Of a DNA stretch of 64,000 bases, positions 7,883-16,121 are shown piece by piece. The position numbers were made by a program, and so were the translations under genes. Under the pieces are notes generated by a model. That model made no database searches. It saw only the letters and a program-made list of their open reading frames with translations, and was not told the origin of the DNA. Within the stretch, counting starts at the first letter, position 1, and the number at the start of each line of letters is the position of its first letter. The DNA is taken from NCBI RefSeq assembly GCF_030369615.1, contig NZ_CP128494.1, forward strand, positions 1,321,501 through 1,385,500. The letters run 5' to 3'. Source of the stretch: Geobacillus stearothermophilus ATCC 12980 (GTDB lineage Bacteria; Bacillota; Bacilli; Bacillales; Anoxybacillaceae).

Positions 7883-9250
7883 TTAGGAGGCGAGCGGCGC
7901 ACGCCCGCTGTCATGTCTGCGCCAAACGGCCCGCAGGCGAAAGCTGAGAAACAGAGCACCTGCTGCCAATCCGGCGATCAGGCCGATCCAATAGCCGAAC
8001 GCTCCGGCGGCAGTCAAGAGAGCGAGCGCGCAGCCAAGCGGAAGGCCAACGCCCCAATAGGCGAGAAGAGCGGACCAAAAAACAGCGTTCACCTCTTTAT
8101 AGCCCCGCAGCGCTCCTTGGATGGGAGCGGCGATGGCATCGGAAACTTGAAAGAAGATCGCATAGAGCAAAAATTTCCCCGTCAACGCCGCCACTGTCGG
8201 ATCGTTTGTATACAGTCGAGCAACATCGCCGCGGAAGATGGAAAGAAACAATGCAGCGGCGGCAGCGACCGCCAAGGCGAGGGTGATACCGATCAGGCAA
8301 TATTGTTTGGCCGCTTCATAACGGTTGGCCCCAGCTTCAACGCCTACGGCGATCGTCAGCGCCATCGATAAGCTGAGCGGAATCATATACAACAAGGAAG
8401 CGAAGTTGAGGGCGCTTTGATGGGCAGCGACTGTTTCGGTGCCAAACCGGCCGACAAGCAGCGTCACCGCAGCGAAAATGCTCGTTTCAAAAAAGATGGC
8501 TGATCCGATCGGCACCCCGGTTTTCAGCAACTCTTTCCATGCGGCCCATGACGGACGGTAAAAACGGACGAGCACGCGATAGGGAGACAGACGGCGAAAT
8601 TTCACCGCGGCAAAGGCAGCGGCCGCGAAGCAGTATGCGTACGTGATCGCTGTCGCATAGCCGGTGCCGATGCCGCCAAGGCGCGGAAACCCGCCATGCC
8701 CGTAAATCAACAGCCAGTTGAACAGCATATTGATCGGCAAGGCGGTGAGCGTAATCCACATCGTCACGTTCGTTTGCCCAAGTGCATCGATGAAATAGCG
8801 GAGCACAGAATAAAGAAACAGCGGGACGATCCCAAACGACAAGGCGCGTAAGTAATGAAAGGCGATATGCCGAACGTTTTCGTCCAAAGACATCTGTTTC
8901 AAGATCAACGGCACAGAAGCGGCGCCGGCCATGACAATGGCGGCAGCAAGCGCGACAGCCAAGTAGAGCGCCTGGGTGACGGCGCGGGCGATTGAGTCAT
9001 GGCGTCCGGCGCCGAGATGATGCGAGACGATCGGGGACAAGGCGAGCAAAATGCCGCCGACGCCGGTCCACACCGGCACCCATAGGCTGGAGCCGATCGC
9101 GACGCCGGCAAGATCTTCGGCGCTCGCGTGGCCGGACATGGCGACATCGACAAAGTTCATGGCATATTGGCCCGTTTGCGAAACGAAAATGGGAAGAAAC
9201 AAGGCGAACAGGCGCCGCCATTTGCCGTTGGGCGGAGCGGGCGTGGTCAT
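7883..9250 (-). CDS. MATE-family multidrug/cation antiporter
   Basis: The 455-residue protein has about twelve TM helices in two MatE repeats and the NorM-like starts FLPIFVSQTGQYAMNFVDV near residue 20 and SIFFETSIFAAVTLLVGRFG near residue 260. Members export drugs or metabolites in exchange for Na+ or H+. I set the start at the ATG at 9250 (MTTPAPPNGKWRR), preceded by AAGGGGG. The longer frame to 9286 lacks support. It follows the histidine kinase gene on the same strand by about 100 bases, with a hairpin between, so read-through is possible. Confidence 0.9.
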   Translation of the reverse strand: MTTPAPPNGKWRRLFALFLPIFVSQTGQYAMNFVDVAMSGHASAEDLAGVAIGSSLWVPVWTGVGGILLALSPIVSHHLGAGRHDSIARAVTQALYLAVALAAAIVMAGAASVPLILKQMSLDENVRHIAFHYLRALSFGIVPLFLYSVLRYFIDALGQTNVTMWITLTALPINMLFNWLLIYGHGGFPRLGGIGTGYATAITYAYCFAAAAFAAVKFRRLSPYRVLVRFYRPSWAAWKELLKTGVPIGSAIFFETSIFAAVTLLVGRFGTETVAAHQSALNFASLLYMIPLSLSMALTIAVGVEAGANRYEAAKQYCLIGITLALAVAAAAALFLSIFRGDVARLYTNDPTVAALTGKFLLYAIFFQVSDAIAAPIQGALRGYKEVNAVFWSALLAYWGVGLPLGCALALLTAAGAFGYWIGLIAGLAAGALFLSFRLRAVWRRHDSGRAPLAS

Positions 9251-9312
9251 AATCGTTCCCCCTTTTTCCATGATAAAGTGACACATTGTTCTAAATCATC
9301 AACCTCATCGTT

Positions 9313-9345
9313 TCCGAAGCCGGGATGGCCTCCCTCTTCGGAAGC
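9313..9345. other. Intercistronic hairpin without T tract
   Basis: TTCCGAAG pairs with CTTCGGAA, with an inner GGG/CCC, between the kinase stop and the MATE start. It lacks a T tract on either strand, so I read it as an mRNA hairpin or a degenerate terminator. Confidence 0.5.
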
Positions 9346-9348
9346 AAT

Positions 9349-10612
9349 TTACGACGAAAGAAACGGCGGTTGGCTGCAAAGCGGAAATTCGATCAAAAAA
9401 CAAGTGCCGCGTGCATCGCTTTGCACTTTCATCGTCCCGCGATGCAGTTCGACGATTTTTTTCGATAACGACAGGCCGAGCCCAGTTCCCGTTTCCTTCG
9501 TTGAAAAAAACGGATCGAAAACATGGTCGATGACCGATGGCGGAATGCCGGGCCCATCGTCGCAGAAGCGAAGCTGGACGATATGGTTCACTTTCCGGCT
9601 GCTCACCGTGACATTCATCGTTTTGGCCACTTTGGCTTCCACAGCGTTGCGGAATAAGTTTAAAAACACTTGCAAAAGCTGGCGGCGGTCGCCGCTCATT
9701 TCGTAATCGTCCAGTTGTTCGTCGAGGTCAAAATGGACGTTCACACTGTGCAGCAACGCCTCGCTCTGCAGCAGAACGCCGACATCGTCGCGCAAAAAAC
9801 GGTGCAGCCGGAACGTTTCCATCTTCACGTCCGCCGGCTTGGCGATGTTTAAAAAGTCGGTGATGATGCCGTTTGCCCGGTCAAGCTCAGGAATGAGCAG
9901 GCGTTCGACGAGCGAGGCGATCCGGTCTGGCAGCTCGGTTTTGAGCAGCTGCAAATAGCCGCGCACCGTTGTCAGCGGATTGCGGATTTCATGGGCGATG
10001 CCGGCGGCGATGCGGCCGGCGACGGCGAGCTTTTCCGTTTCTTTCATCATATTGAGCGACTGAAACATACTGATGACTCGTTTGATCGATCCGTCATCGT
10101 TGTAAATAAAACGGGTGTTGACGATGCCGTAAAATCGGTCGAGCACCTCGTGATTGTAGAGCGGCTCGCCTTTTTCAAGCGATTCGAGCGTTGCGATCAG
10201 CTCGTCAGGCAGCTTCAGCAGCTCGCGAATATGTTTGCCGATGATGGCGTCGCGCTCGACGCCCGTGTCAATGGCCGCCTGCAAATTGCAAAGCGTGATG
10301 ATCCCTTTGTCGTCGACAAAAACGATATGGTGCGGCACGAGATCGAGCAGCGGCGTCAAAAAGGCTTCCACTTTTTCAAACGGTACGTCGCGATACAAGT
10401 CAATATCCCACTGCCATTTGGCTTCCTTTTCAAGGGACGGTGGAATGGTGCGAAGGTGCGGCCGGACGTCGCCGCGCTTTTTTTTCGATGGCGATTCCAC
10501 TTTCGTAATCGGCAAAGGTGAACGGAAACGGAAGCGTTTCGATGAGCCGCTCATAAGCGCGCAGCTTTCGTTCGAGCTCTTCGATTTGCGATTGTACGAG
10601 TCGATCGTTCAT
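9349..10612 (-). pseudogene. PAS sensor histidine kinase, frameshifted at an A8 tract
   Basis: The gene begins at 10612 (MNDRLVQSQIEELERKLRAY, a coiled coil, then LPFPFTFADYESGIAIEKK, a PAS start). It meets a run of eight As (T8 on the plus strand, 10478-10485) and then falls out of frame. Removing one A joins it exactly to the downstream frame (KKRGDVRPHLR), which carries a second PAS domain, the H-box AGIAHEIRNPLTTVRGYLQL, the N-box FRNAVEA, and G-boxes DDGPGIPP and GTGLGLSLSKK. The architecture and H-box match the Kin sporulation phosphorelay kinases. A homopolymer error, phase variation or real loss are all possible. Confidence 0.85.
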
Positions 10613-10654
10613 CTCTTCAAACTCCTTAGCTGCATATTTCGTTTTTCATTTTAC

Positions 10655-10682
10655 AAAAACCGCCATCCGTCGGCTATGGCGG
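10655..10682 (-). terminator. Rho-independent terminator of the AlaX gene
   Basis: On the minus strand CCGCCAT pairs with ATGGCGG and is followed by TTTTTGT. It separates alaX from the kinase gene. Confidence 0.75.
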
Positions 10683-10748
10683 ACATCGCATCGATCCGAC
10701 GGGAGGACGAAACGAATCGAAGCAACCGGGCGGTGCGGGCAGGAGCCG

Positions 10749-11918
10749 TCAATCGATGCCTGCCGTTTCCACGCGGGAAAGGAACTGGCTAAGCGCCTCA
10801 AGGGACGGAAAAGCAGCTTGCCCCTGCCGCTCGTTGCCGCCCCCTTTGCCGCCAAACAGGGCGGCTTGTTCTTTCAGCCAGTTCCCTGCATGGAGCAAGG
10901 AAGACGGTGCTTTGGCGATCACGGCGCGCCAATCGGAGGTGGAGGCGAGAAGCGCGGTTTTGCCATAACGGTCGGCGATCAGACGGGCGATCATTTGCAG
11001 TTCTTTTGCCCCATATTGGTCGTAACAGCCAATCACTGCACGTCCTGATTCGGCGGCGGCCCGTTCGGCTTCGACGGCAAAGACGATTGCCTCGTATTGG
11101 CGCAGCCGTTTTTCCCATTCTTTTTTCTCTTGTTCCCATTTTGCGATCACGTCGAGCAGCTGATCGCGGCTTGTCCCGAACCGACCTGCTGCCGTCTGCA
11201 CGACGCGGTGGGTTTGCTGGTAGTCGGCAAGCGCCCGGCCGCCGCAAAGAAAGGAAAGACGCGTCATGCCGCGATGGCGCTCTGCTTTCAGCAATTTGAT
11301 CACGCCGATTTCGCCCGTGCGTTTCACATGGGTGCCGCAGCACGCCGACAAATCGATCCATTTCATCTCGACAACACGGACAGAACCTTGGACATCGGGA
11401 CGCTTGCGAAACGGCATCCGTTCTGCTTCTTCCGGCGTCACCCAATACGTCTCGACCGGGAGATTCGCGTAAATGAGTTCGTTGGCCCGGTTTTCCACTG
11501 CCAGCATGTCTGCTTCCGTCAGCGCACCCGCCGTGATGTCGATTGTGACGACCTCGCGCCCAAGGTGAAAACCGACTGTTTCGGCGCCGAGCTGTTCAAC
11601 GAGTACAGCGGATAATAAATGTTGGCCGCTATGCTGTTGTGTATGATCGCGGCGCCGTTTCCTATCAAGGACGCATGAAACGGCGCCCATTCCCGGGTGG
11701 GCAGGAAGGCGGTGATACACTTCCCCGTTTTCGTCAAACACATCGAGCACCGGCAAGCCGGCGATCGTGCCGGCGTCAGACGGTTGGCCACCGCCTTCCG
11801 GGTAAAACGCTGTTTCCGCCAAGGTGACAATGTATGTTTCGCCGTCTTGGCGGACGCTTGTCACCGTTGTCGTCCACACTTCAACATCCGGCGCCGTATA
11901 GTACAACTTTTTCGTCAC
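10749..11918 (-). CDS. Alanyl-tRNA editing protein, AlaX-L type
   Basis: The 389-residue cytoplasmic protein hydrolyses mischarged Ser- or Gly-tRNA(Ala). It lacks the aminoacylation domain of AlaRS and starts with an AlaX/threonyl-editing fold: GGGQPSDAGT near residue 42, the zinc ligands HTQQHSGQH near residues 92-100, and the second metal pair in CCGTHVKRTGEIG near 195. A coiled coil around residue 260 leads to a DHHA1-like C-terminus with GGKGGGNERQGQA, as in the long AlaX class. The start is GTG with AGGGATG upstream. It is divergent from ilvA. Confidence 0.92.
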   Translation of the reverse strand: MTKKLYYTAPDVEVWTTTVTSVRQDGETYIVTLAETAFYPEGGGQPSDAGTIAGLPVLDVFDENGEVYHRLPAHPGMGAVSCVLDRKRRRDHTQQHSGQHLLSAVLVEQLGAETVGFHLGREVVTIDITAGALTEADMLAVENRANELIYANLPVETYWVTPEEAERMPFRKRPDVQGSVRVVEMKWIDLSACCGTHVKRTGEIGVIKLLKAERHRGMTRLSFLCGGRALADYQQTHRVVQTAAGRFGTSRDQLLDVIAKWEQEKKEWEKRLRQYEAIVFAVEAERAAAESGRAVIGCYDQYGAKELQMIARLIADRYGKTALLASTSDWRAVIAKAPSSLLHAGNWLKEQAALFGGKGGGNERQGQAAFPSLEALSQFLSRVETAGID

Positions 11919-12327
11919 AACCGTTTCATCCCTTCGTCTTCCGAATGCTTTTCTTTCATATTAGCAAATTCCCTCGCGTTTGCCTATCGCCGATCTTTTT
12001 GGCCGCTTTTTCCCGTTGGCAATTGACTAAATCTATAGAACAATGTTCTAAATAAACAATATTCACAAAAGAAAAAGAACAGACCATAGACAGCTCTTCC
12101 CCTAGAAACACTCTGATGTTTTGAGACAAGTCCAACGTTCAAACGGTTTGACAAAGGAAGCGGGTTGCAGCGATGTTTGTTGAACATGATTTTATGCAAC
12201 AAAACTATATGCTAAAAATAATCCAAAACCAACTAAAGAAAAGCAACATTTGTCGGTGATGGAATGTTTTGTATATAATAAAGCGGGGTGAACAAGAACC
12301 GGTCGCCCGATCGGAAAGGGTGGTTTG
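11919..12327. other. Divergent intergenic region alaX-ilvA
   Basis: This AT-rich gap of about 400 bases has no convincing gene. It contains a small palindrome GAACAATGTTC (about 12038-12048) and the ilvA promoter near its right end. I looked for a T-box leader before ilvA and saw none. The transcript leader would be only about 40 bases. Confidence 0.6.
12250..12279 (+). promoter_or_regulatory. Sigma-A promoter for ilvA
   Basis: TTGTCG and TATAAT are separated by 18 bases. The -10 ends about 48 bases before the ilvA start. Confidence 0.6.
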
Positions 12328-13539
12328 ATGATGTTGACGTTAACAGACATTGAACAAGCGCGAGCGAAAATGAAAGGCATCGTCCACCAAACGCCGCTTG
12401 AGCATTCGCAGACGTTCAGCCGGCTGTCCGGCAATGAGGTGTATATGAAACTGGAAAATTTGCAAAAAACAGGTTCGTTTAAGGTGAGAGGCTCATTCAA
12501 TAAAATTATGTCGCTCACGGAAGAAGAAAGGGCGCGCGGCGTCATCGCCGCCTCGGCCGGCAACCACGCCCAAGGGGTCGCCTACGCAAGCGGCATGCTC
12601 GGCATTCCTTGCACGATTGTCATGCCGAAAGGGGCGCCGCTCAGCAAAATTGAAGCGACGAAAAGCTACGGGGCGGAAGTCGTGCTGTACGGCGATGTGT
12701 TTGACGAGTCTTTGGAATATGCATTAGAGTTGCAACGTGAACGGGGGATGACATTTGTTCATCCGTTTGACGACTTGGCGGTGATGGCCGGCCAAGGGAC
12801 GATCGGCTTAGAGCTGATCGAGCAGCTTCCCGACGTCGATGTCGTTCTTTGTCCGGTCGGCGGCGGCGGGTTGCTTGCGGGGGTGGCGCTTACGTTAAAA
12901 CAGCTGAAGCCGTCGGTTGAAGTGTACGGCGTTGAGTCATCGGCTTGCCCCGGCATGACGGCGGCCATACGCCATAAACAGCCCGTCTCCATTGCCGCAT
13001 CGAATACGATCGCCGATGGGATTGCCGTGAAAAAGCCGGGCAATATTACGTACCAATACATTGAGCAATACGTCGATGGCGTTGTATGCGTGAAAGAGGC
13101 GGAAATTTCGCGGACGATGCTGTATGTGCTCGAGCGGAACAAGCTGTTAATCGAAGGGGCGGCAGCTTGTCCGTTGGCGGCATTGTTGTATCAAAAGCTG
13201 CCGTTTCGCGGCAAAAAAATCGCCGCCATTTTAAGCGGCGGCAACGTCGATGTGACGCTCATTTCCCGCATCATTGAGCGGGGGCTTGTCGAAGCGGGCC
13301 GGTTTGTGACGTTTACAACGGTCATCTCCGACAAGCCGGGCCAGTTGAACAAGCTGCTGCGCATTATTGCGGAGCTTGAGGCAAACGTGATGTCGATTCA
13401 CCATCAGCGCATCGGCGCCAAGGTGCTGCCAGGTCAGGCGGAAATTCACTTTTCGCTCGAGACAAAAAACGAAGACCACATTCAGCAAATCTACCAAGTG
13501 TTGTTGAAAGAAGGCTACGATGTACAGTTTTACCGATGA
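12328..13539 (+). CDS. ilvA: Threonine ammonia-lyase (threonine dehydratase) with one ACT domain
   Basis: This 403-residue PLP enzyme deaminates threonine to 2-oxobutyrate, feeding isoleucine synthesis or threonine catabolism. The PLP lysine lies in TGSFKVRGSFNK near residue 52, and the phosphate-binding loop is VGGGGLLAG near residue 175. A single ACT domain occupies the last about 80 residues (FTTVISDKPGQLNKLLRII). The medium length resembles the TdcB/IlvA medium form rather than the longer biosynthetic IlvA. ATG at 12328 or 12331 fits the AAAGGGTGG ribosome binding site better than the TTG at 12325. No other ilv gene is nearby. Confidence 0.9.
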   Translation: MMLTLTDIEQARAKMKGIVHQTPLEHSQTFSRLSGNEVYMKLENLQKTGSFKVRGSFNKIMSLTEEERARGVIAASAGNHAQGVAYASGMLGIPCTIVMPKGAPLSKIEATKSYGAEVVLYGDVFDESLEYALELQRERGMTFVHPFDDLAVMAGQGTIGLELIEQLPDVDVVLCPVGGGGLLAGVALTLKQLKPSVEVYGVESSACPGMTAAIRHKQPVSIAASNTIADGIAVKKPGNITYQYIEQYVDGVVCVKEAEISRTMLYVLERNKLLIEGAAACPLAALLYQKLPFRGKKIAAILSGGNVDVTLISRIIERGLVEAGRFVTFTTVISDKPGQLNKLLRIIAELEANVMSIHHQRIGAKVLPGQAEIHFSLETKNEDHIQQIYQVLLKEGYDVQFYR

Positions 13540-13568
13540 GCGCGCGATGGGAAAACGGTTTGTGTTTC

Positions 13569-13595
13569 GCCACTGTCTGTTAAGCAAACAGTGGA
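13569..13595 (+). other. Hairpin after ilvA
   Basis: CCACTGT pairs with ACAGTGG across about twelve bases about 30 bases after the ilvA stop. There is no T tract. It may stabilise the 3' end together with the terminator at 13665. Confidence 0.45.
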
Positions 13596-13664
13596 AAAGC
13601 CGTCTTCGAAATCATGTTCACAGGGCTGCCACATGAATACGAAACCATCATTTGCCCAACATAG

Positions 13665-13706
13665 CGGCTGTTCTTTATGACATGCAGGACAGCCGTTTTG
13701 TTTTGT
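13665..13706 (+). terminator. Terminator downstream of ilvA
   Basis: CGGCTGTTCT pairs with AGGACAGCCG (one mismatch) and is followed by TTTTGTTTTG. It lies at the 3' end of the convergent DUF6154-like gene. Confidence 0.8.
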
Positions 13707-13957
13707 CAATGCACGCGCGGCGCATCTTGCGGCCGCGTCGCGCCGAGGCCTTCGCGGGCCATTTTCGCTTTCAAGCTTTCCAGGACATACAAACCGAACA
13801 TGCCAAGCAGCTCTTCATCAGTCATCTCACCAATCAGCTTGAGCACATCGCGGCGGCTAAGTTCATCTAAAATCGACATCGCCACCGCTTCGGCATCTTC
13901 TTCATCCCCGGTCAGTCGATCTTTATAGTATTCGTACAGATCGTCAATAAACTTCAT
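13706..13957 (-). CDS. DUF6154-like small acidic protein
   Basis: The 83-residue helical, acidic protein begins MKFIDDLYEYYKDRLTGDEE and contains MTDEELLGMFGLYVLESLKA, a pattern of a small Bacillaceae family of unknown function (DUF6154 as I recall it). I prefer ATG 13957, or the GTG six bases before it. The longer frame to 14035 adds an Arg-rich stretch unlike the family. AAAGGAGGA is present but too far upstream (about 13995) for either start, so the true start is uncertain. It is divergent from the GNAT gene. Confidence 0.65.
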   Translation of the reverse strand: MKFIDDLYEYYKDRLTGDEEDAEAVAMSILDELSRRDVLKLIGEMTDEELLGMFGLYVLESLKAKMAREGLGATRPQDAPRVH

Positions 13958-14105
13958 CTGCACGGCCGCCCTGCTTTTGGAGGCAGCCTTCCTCCTTTCC
14001 TCACGGTCGGCCGAAGCCGGTCGCTCCCTGATCATCCCGCCATTGGCAACGGGTATACGTTATAGTATAATGGAAAAAATATCATTCGAAAAGCGGGGGA
14101 ATTCT

Positions 14106-14894
14106 ATGATTCGCCGGTTAACGGCTGAAGACCATCAACAAGTCTATTCGTTTTTGCGGCAAGATCCGTCGTTCAATTTATTTATCATCGGCGATATTGA
14201 GTCGTTTGGCTATGACGCCGATTTCCAAGACGTTTGGGGGCAGTTTGACGATGCCGGCTCGCTGAAGGCGGTGCTGCTCCGTTATTACGATTCCTACATT
14301 CCGTACGCGCCTGGCGATTTTGATGCCGATGGCTTTGCTCGTCTCATCCGCGAGACAGCCCCATCATCGTCCATCCAGCTGTCCGGCAAGGCGGACATTG
14401 CCAGGCAGTTCGAAGAGCGGCTGCCGCTTGGGGAGAAGCGAACGCTTTACTTTTGCGAGTGTCGGACGGATGAATACGCCCGTCAAGAAATGGGGGCGTT
14501 CGCCGTCAAAAAAGCCGAATTGGCCGATGTCGACCGGATTCTCGACTTGCGGCGCCGCATTGCCGAATTTGAAACGAGGCCGTCGTCCCGCGATATGCTA
14601 GTGAAAGGGATGGAAACCAATTCAGCTAGAACGTACTACATTGAACAAGACGGCCGAATGGTGGCCGCCGCATCGACATCAGCGGAAAACTCATTGTCGG
14701 CGATGATCGTCGGTGTCTGCACGGATCAGGAGCATCGAGGGAAAGGGTATGCCAGCACCATCGTGGCGAAGCTCGTTTGCGATTTGCTCGCTGAAGGGAA
14801 GATGCCGTGCTTGTTTTATGACAATCCAGACGCCGGCCGCATTTACCATCGCCTTGGTTTTCGCGATATCGGATTGTGGGCGATGTACCGTTAG
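14106..14894 (+). CDS. GNAT-family N-acetyltransferase
   Basis: The 262-residue cytoplasmic protein has two GNAT-like halves. The C-terminal half carries the acetyl-CoA pyrophosphate-binding segment VGVCTDQEHRGKGYASTIVAKL (Q/RxxGxG/A motif) near residue 205 and ends with RIYHRLGFRDIG, typical of the fold. The acceptor is unknown. GCGGGGG lies about 9 bases before the ATG at 14106. The longer frame from 13977 runs through the divergent promoter region and is not used. A hairpin terminator follows. Confidence 0.82.
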   Translation: MIRRLTAEDHQQVYSFLRQDPSFNLFIIGDIESFGYDADFQDVWGQFDDAGSLKAVLLRYYDSYIPYAPGDFDADGFARLIRETAPSSSIQLSGKADIARQFEERLPLGEKRTLYFCECRTDEYARQEMGAFAVKKAELADVDRILDLRRRIAEFETRPSSRDMLVKGMETNSARTYYIEQDGRMVAAASTSAENSLSAMIVGVCTDQEHRGKGYASTIVAKLVCDLLAEGKMPCLFYDNPDAGRIYHRLGFRDIGLWAMYR

Positions 14895-14906
14895 AAGGCG
14901 GAAGTC

Positions 14907-14942
14907 CCGCCAGCTTGCTTGTGTACAAAAGCAGGCTGGCGG
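14907..14942. terminator. Hairpin terminator between convergent genes
   Basis: CCGCCAGCTTGC pairs imperfectly with GCAGGCTGGCGG, ending directly at the stop codon of the small minus-strand gene. It has only a short T tail on the plus strand. Confidence 0.65.
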
Positions 14943-15080
14943 TTATTGTCCGTCCGCTCCGTTTGGCGTGACGCGGCGAATGTGCTCGTCGCCGCGCTCT
15001 TGCATCGCTTTTGCCTTGTCGTTGACGAGCTGTTTTTGGTCTACGATGGAAGAAGAAGGTGTTTGTTTTTTGTTCGCCAT
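14943..15080 (-). CDS. Small hydrophilic protein (45 aa)
   Basis: An ATG at 15080 follows GAGGTGATTCCAT, a good ribosome binding site. The product (MANKKQTPSSSIVDQKQ... ending in NGADGQ) is charged and Gln-rich with no membrane part. It starts 6 bases after the stop of the zinc-ribbon gene at 15087, so the two form an operon. I do not recognise the family. The composition would fit a minor spore protein. Confidence 0.65.
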   Translation of the reverse strand: MANKKQTPSSSIVDQKQLVNDKAKAMQERGDEHIRRVTPNGADGQ

Positions 15081-15086
15081 ATGGAA

Positions 15087-15335
15087 TCACCTCAATGGAG
15101 ACGATTTTGCGCGCTGAATGAACATGTCCGCATCTTCGATCAGCCCGCAGACGCCGCATTGGACGCGGTAGCTCGGGCCGCGGTACGGGAGATGGAACGG
15201 TTCGAGCGCTTCATTTGTGTATTCATGCTCGATGTCGCCGGTGTGCGGATCGAGCTTGACCGCACGCGGATGCTGCTCAATGAGATGAAACCGCGTCCGG
15301 TTCGTTTTGCAGTTTGGGCATAGCATCGGTTCCAA
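15087..15335 (-). CDS. Small zinc-ribbon-like protein
   Basis: The 82-residue protein has two CxxC knuckles, CPNCK near residue 6 and CGVCG near residue 60, which should bind one zinc ion. The spacing fits a zinc ribbon, but I cannot name a family. The start is TTG at 15335, chosen because GGAGG lies nine bases upstream. The internal ATG at residue 4 has no such site. It is first gene of a two-gene unit with the 45-residue protein. Confidence 0.7.
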   Translation of the reverse strand: MEPMLCPNCKTNRTRFHLIEQHPRAVKLDPHTGDIEHEYTNEALEPFHLPYRGPSYRVQCGVCGLIEDADMFIQRAKSSPLR

Positions 15336-15527
15336 TCGAAGCCACCTCCATCTTTATCATTTGAAAACATGGCGGCCATTATGTATCAGCAGGCCCTGTA
15401 CGACCGTGTTGGTCATGAGAAGCAATGGTTGACAATCATGGTGCAGTTCGGGTATGGTAAAGGAAAAACAAAAAATATTTCACTTTTTCAGAAAATAGTG
15501 TATTATAAATGGCAAAGGGGATTTTCT

Positions 15528-15668
15528 ATGGCTGACAAACCGCTCAGAGACCGCATTATCGATACGGCGCTTCATTTATTTGAGAAATACGGCTACCACG
15601 GCGTGACGGTCGACCGCATCGTTGCGGAAAGCGATACGTCGAAAGGCGGGTTTTACCATAATTTTAAC
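15528..15668 (+). pseudogene. TetR-family regulator, truncated after the HTH
   Basis: From the ATG at 15528 the frame encodes about 47 residues of a TetR DNA-binding domain: LRDRIIDTALHLFEKYGYHG, then TVDRIVAESDTSKGGFYHNF. Homology stops abruptly after the recognition helix, where other members continue with KSKDEL-like residues. A hairpin, tandem repeats and an IS110 element follow, so the ligand-binding domain (about 140 residues) is gone. I found no remaining 3' part on the far side of the element. Confidence 0.8.
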
Positions 15669-15684
15669 ATCTTTCCGAAAGAAG

Positions 15685-15717
15685 TCTTCCACTTCTAAAC
15701 GAAGTGAAAGTGGGAGA
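15685..15717 (+). repeat. Hairpin remnant resembling an IS200/IS605-type right end
   Basis: TCTTCCACTT pairs with AAGTGGGAGA (one wobble), with a nested ACTTC/GAAGT. A second small palindrome TTAGGTATAGCCTAA (15728-15742) follows. Such CCCACTT/AAGTGGG hairpins occur near right ends of tnpB-carrying elements. No tnpA or tnpB is present, so this is an inference from shape only. Confidence 0.35.
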
Positions 15718-15752
15718 TGAATTTTGGTTAGGTATAGCCTAAAATTGTCTCT

Positions 15753-15974
15753 TTTTCCGTGAAAATGCAGGACTGACGCGAGATTTTCATCCCTGGGTGG
15801 AGGGCAAAGCGTGCTGCCCATGGATCTTTTCCGTGAAAATGCAGGACTGACGCGAGATTTTCATCCCTGGGTGGAGGGCAAAGCGTGCTGCCCATGGATC
15901 TTTTCCGTGAAAATGCAGGACTGACGCGAGATTTTCATCCCTGGGTGGAGGGCAAAGCGTGCTGCCCATGGATC
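15753..15974. repeat. Three tandem 74-bp repeats
   Basis: TTTTCCGTGAAAA begins at 15753, 15827, 15901 and 15975, an exact 74-base period: three full copies that look identical and a short fourth start. Each unit contains the palindrome TTTTCcgtGAAAA and the segment CATCCCTGGGTGGAGGG. A diverged unit (CATCCCTGGGTGGAGGGCAAA, then GCCCATGGATC) lies beyond the IS110 element at about 17487-17534, so the element appears to sit inside this array. Confidence 0.9.
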
Positions 15975-16121
15975 TTTTCCGTGAAAATCCCCACCACTTG
16001 GTGAGTGCGGTATACTCTCCTGATCCGTGAGGGTATACTGAAAATGGCCAAAAAAGGCAATAGGAAAGCAGAGGTGCCCGATTTTAGGCATCTCGTATAA
16101 CCTGTCTGCCTTTTGGCTAGA

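Noticed and set aside
12241..12327. T-box or other riboswitch before ilvA
   Set aside because: The leader from the promoter is only about 40 bases and has no T-box or specifier hairpin.
15753..15974. CRISPR array
   Set aside because: The 74-base units repeat in full with no unique spacers and no cas genes nearby.
15576..16091. Minus-strand ORFs with repeated peptides in the 74-bp repeat region
   Set aside because: The repeats simply lack stops in one frame. There is no ribosome binding site and no family, and the frame depends on the repeat period not being a multiple of three.
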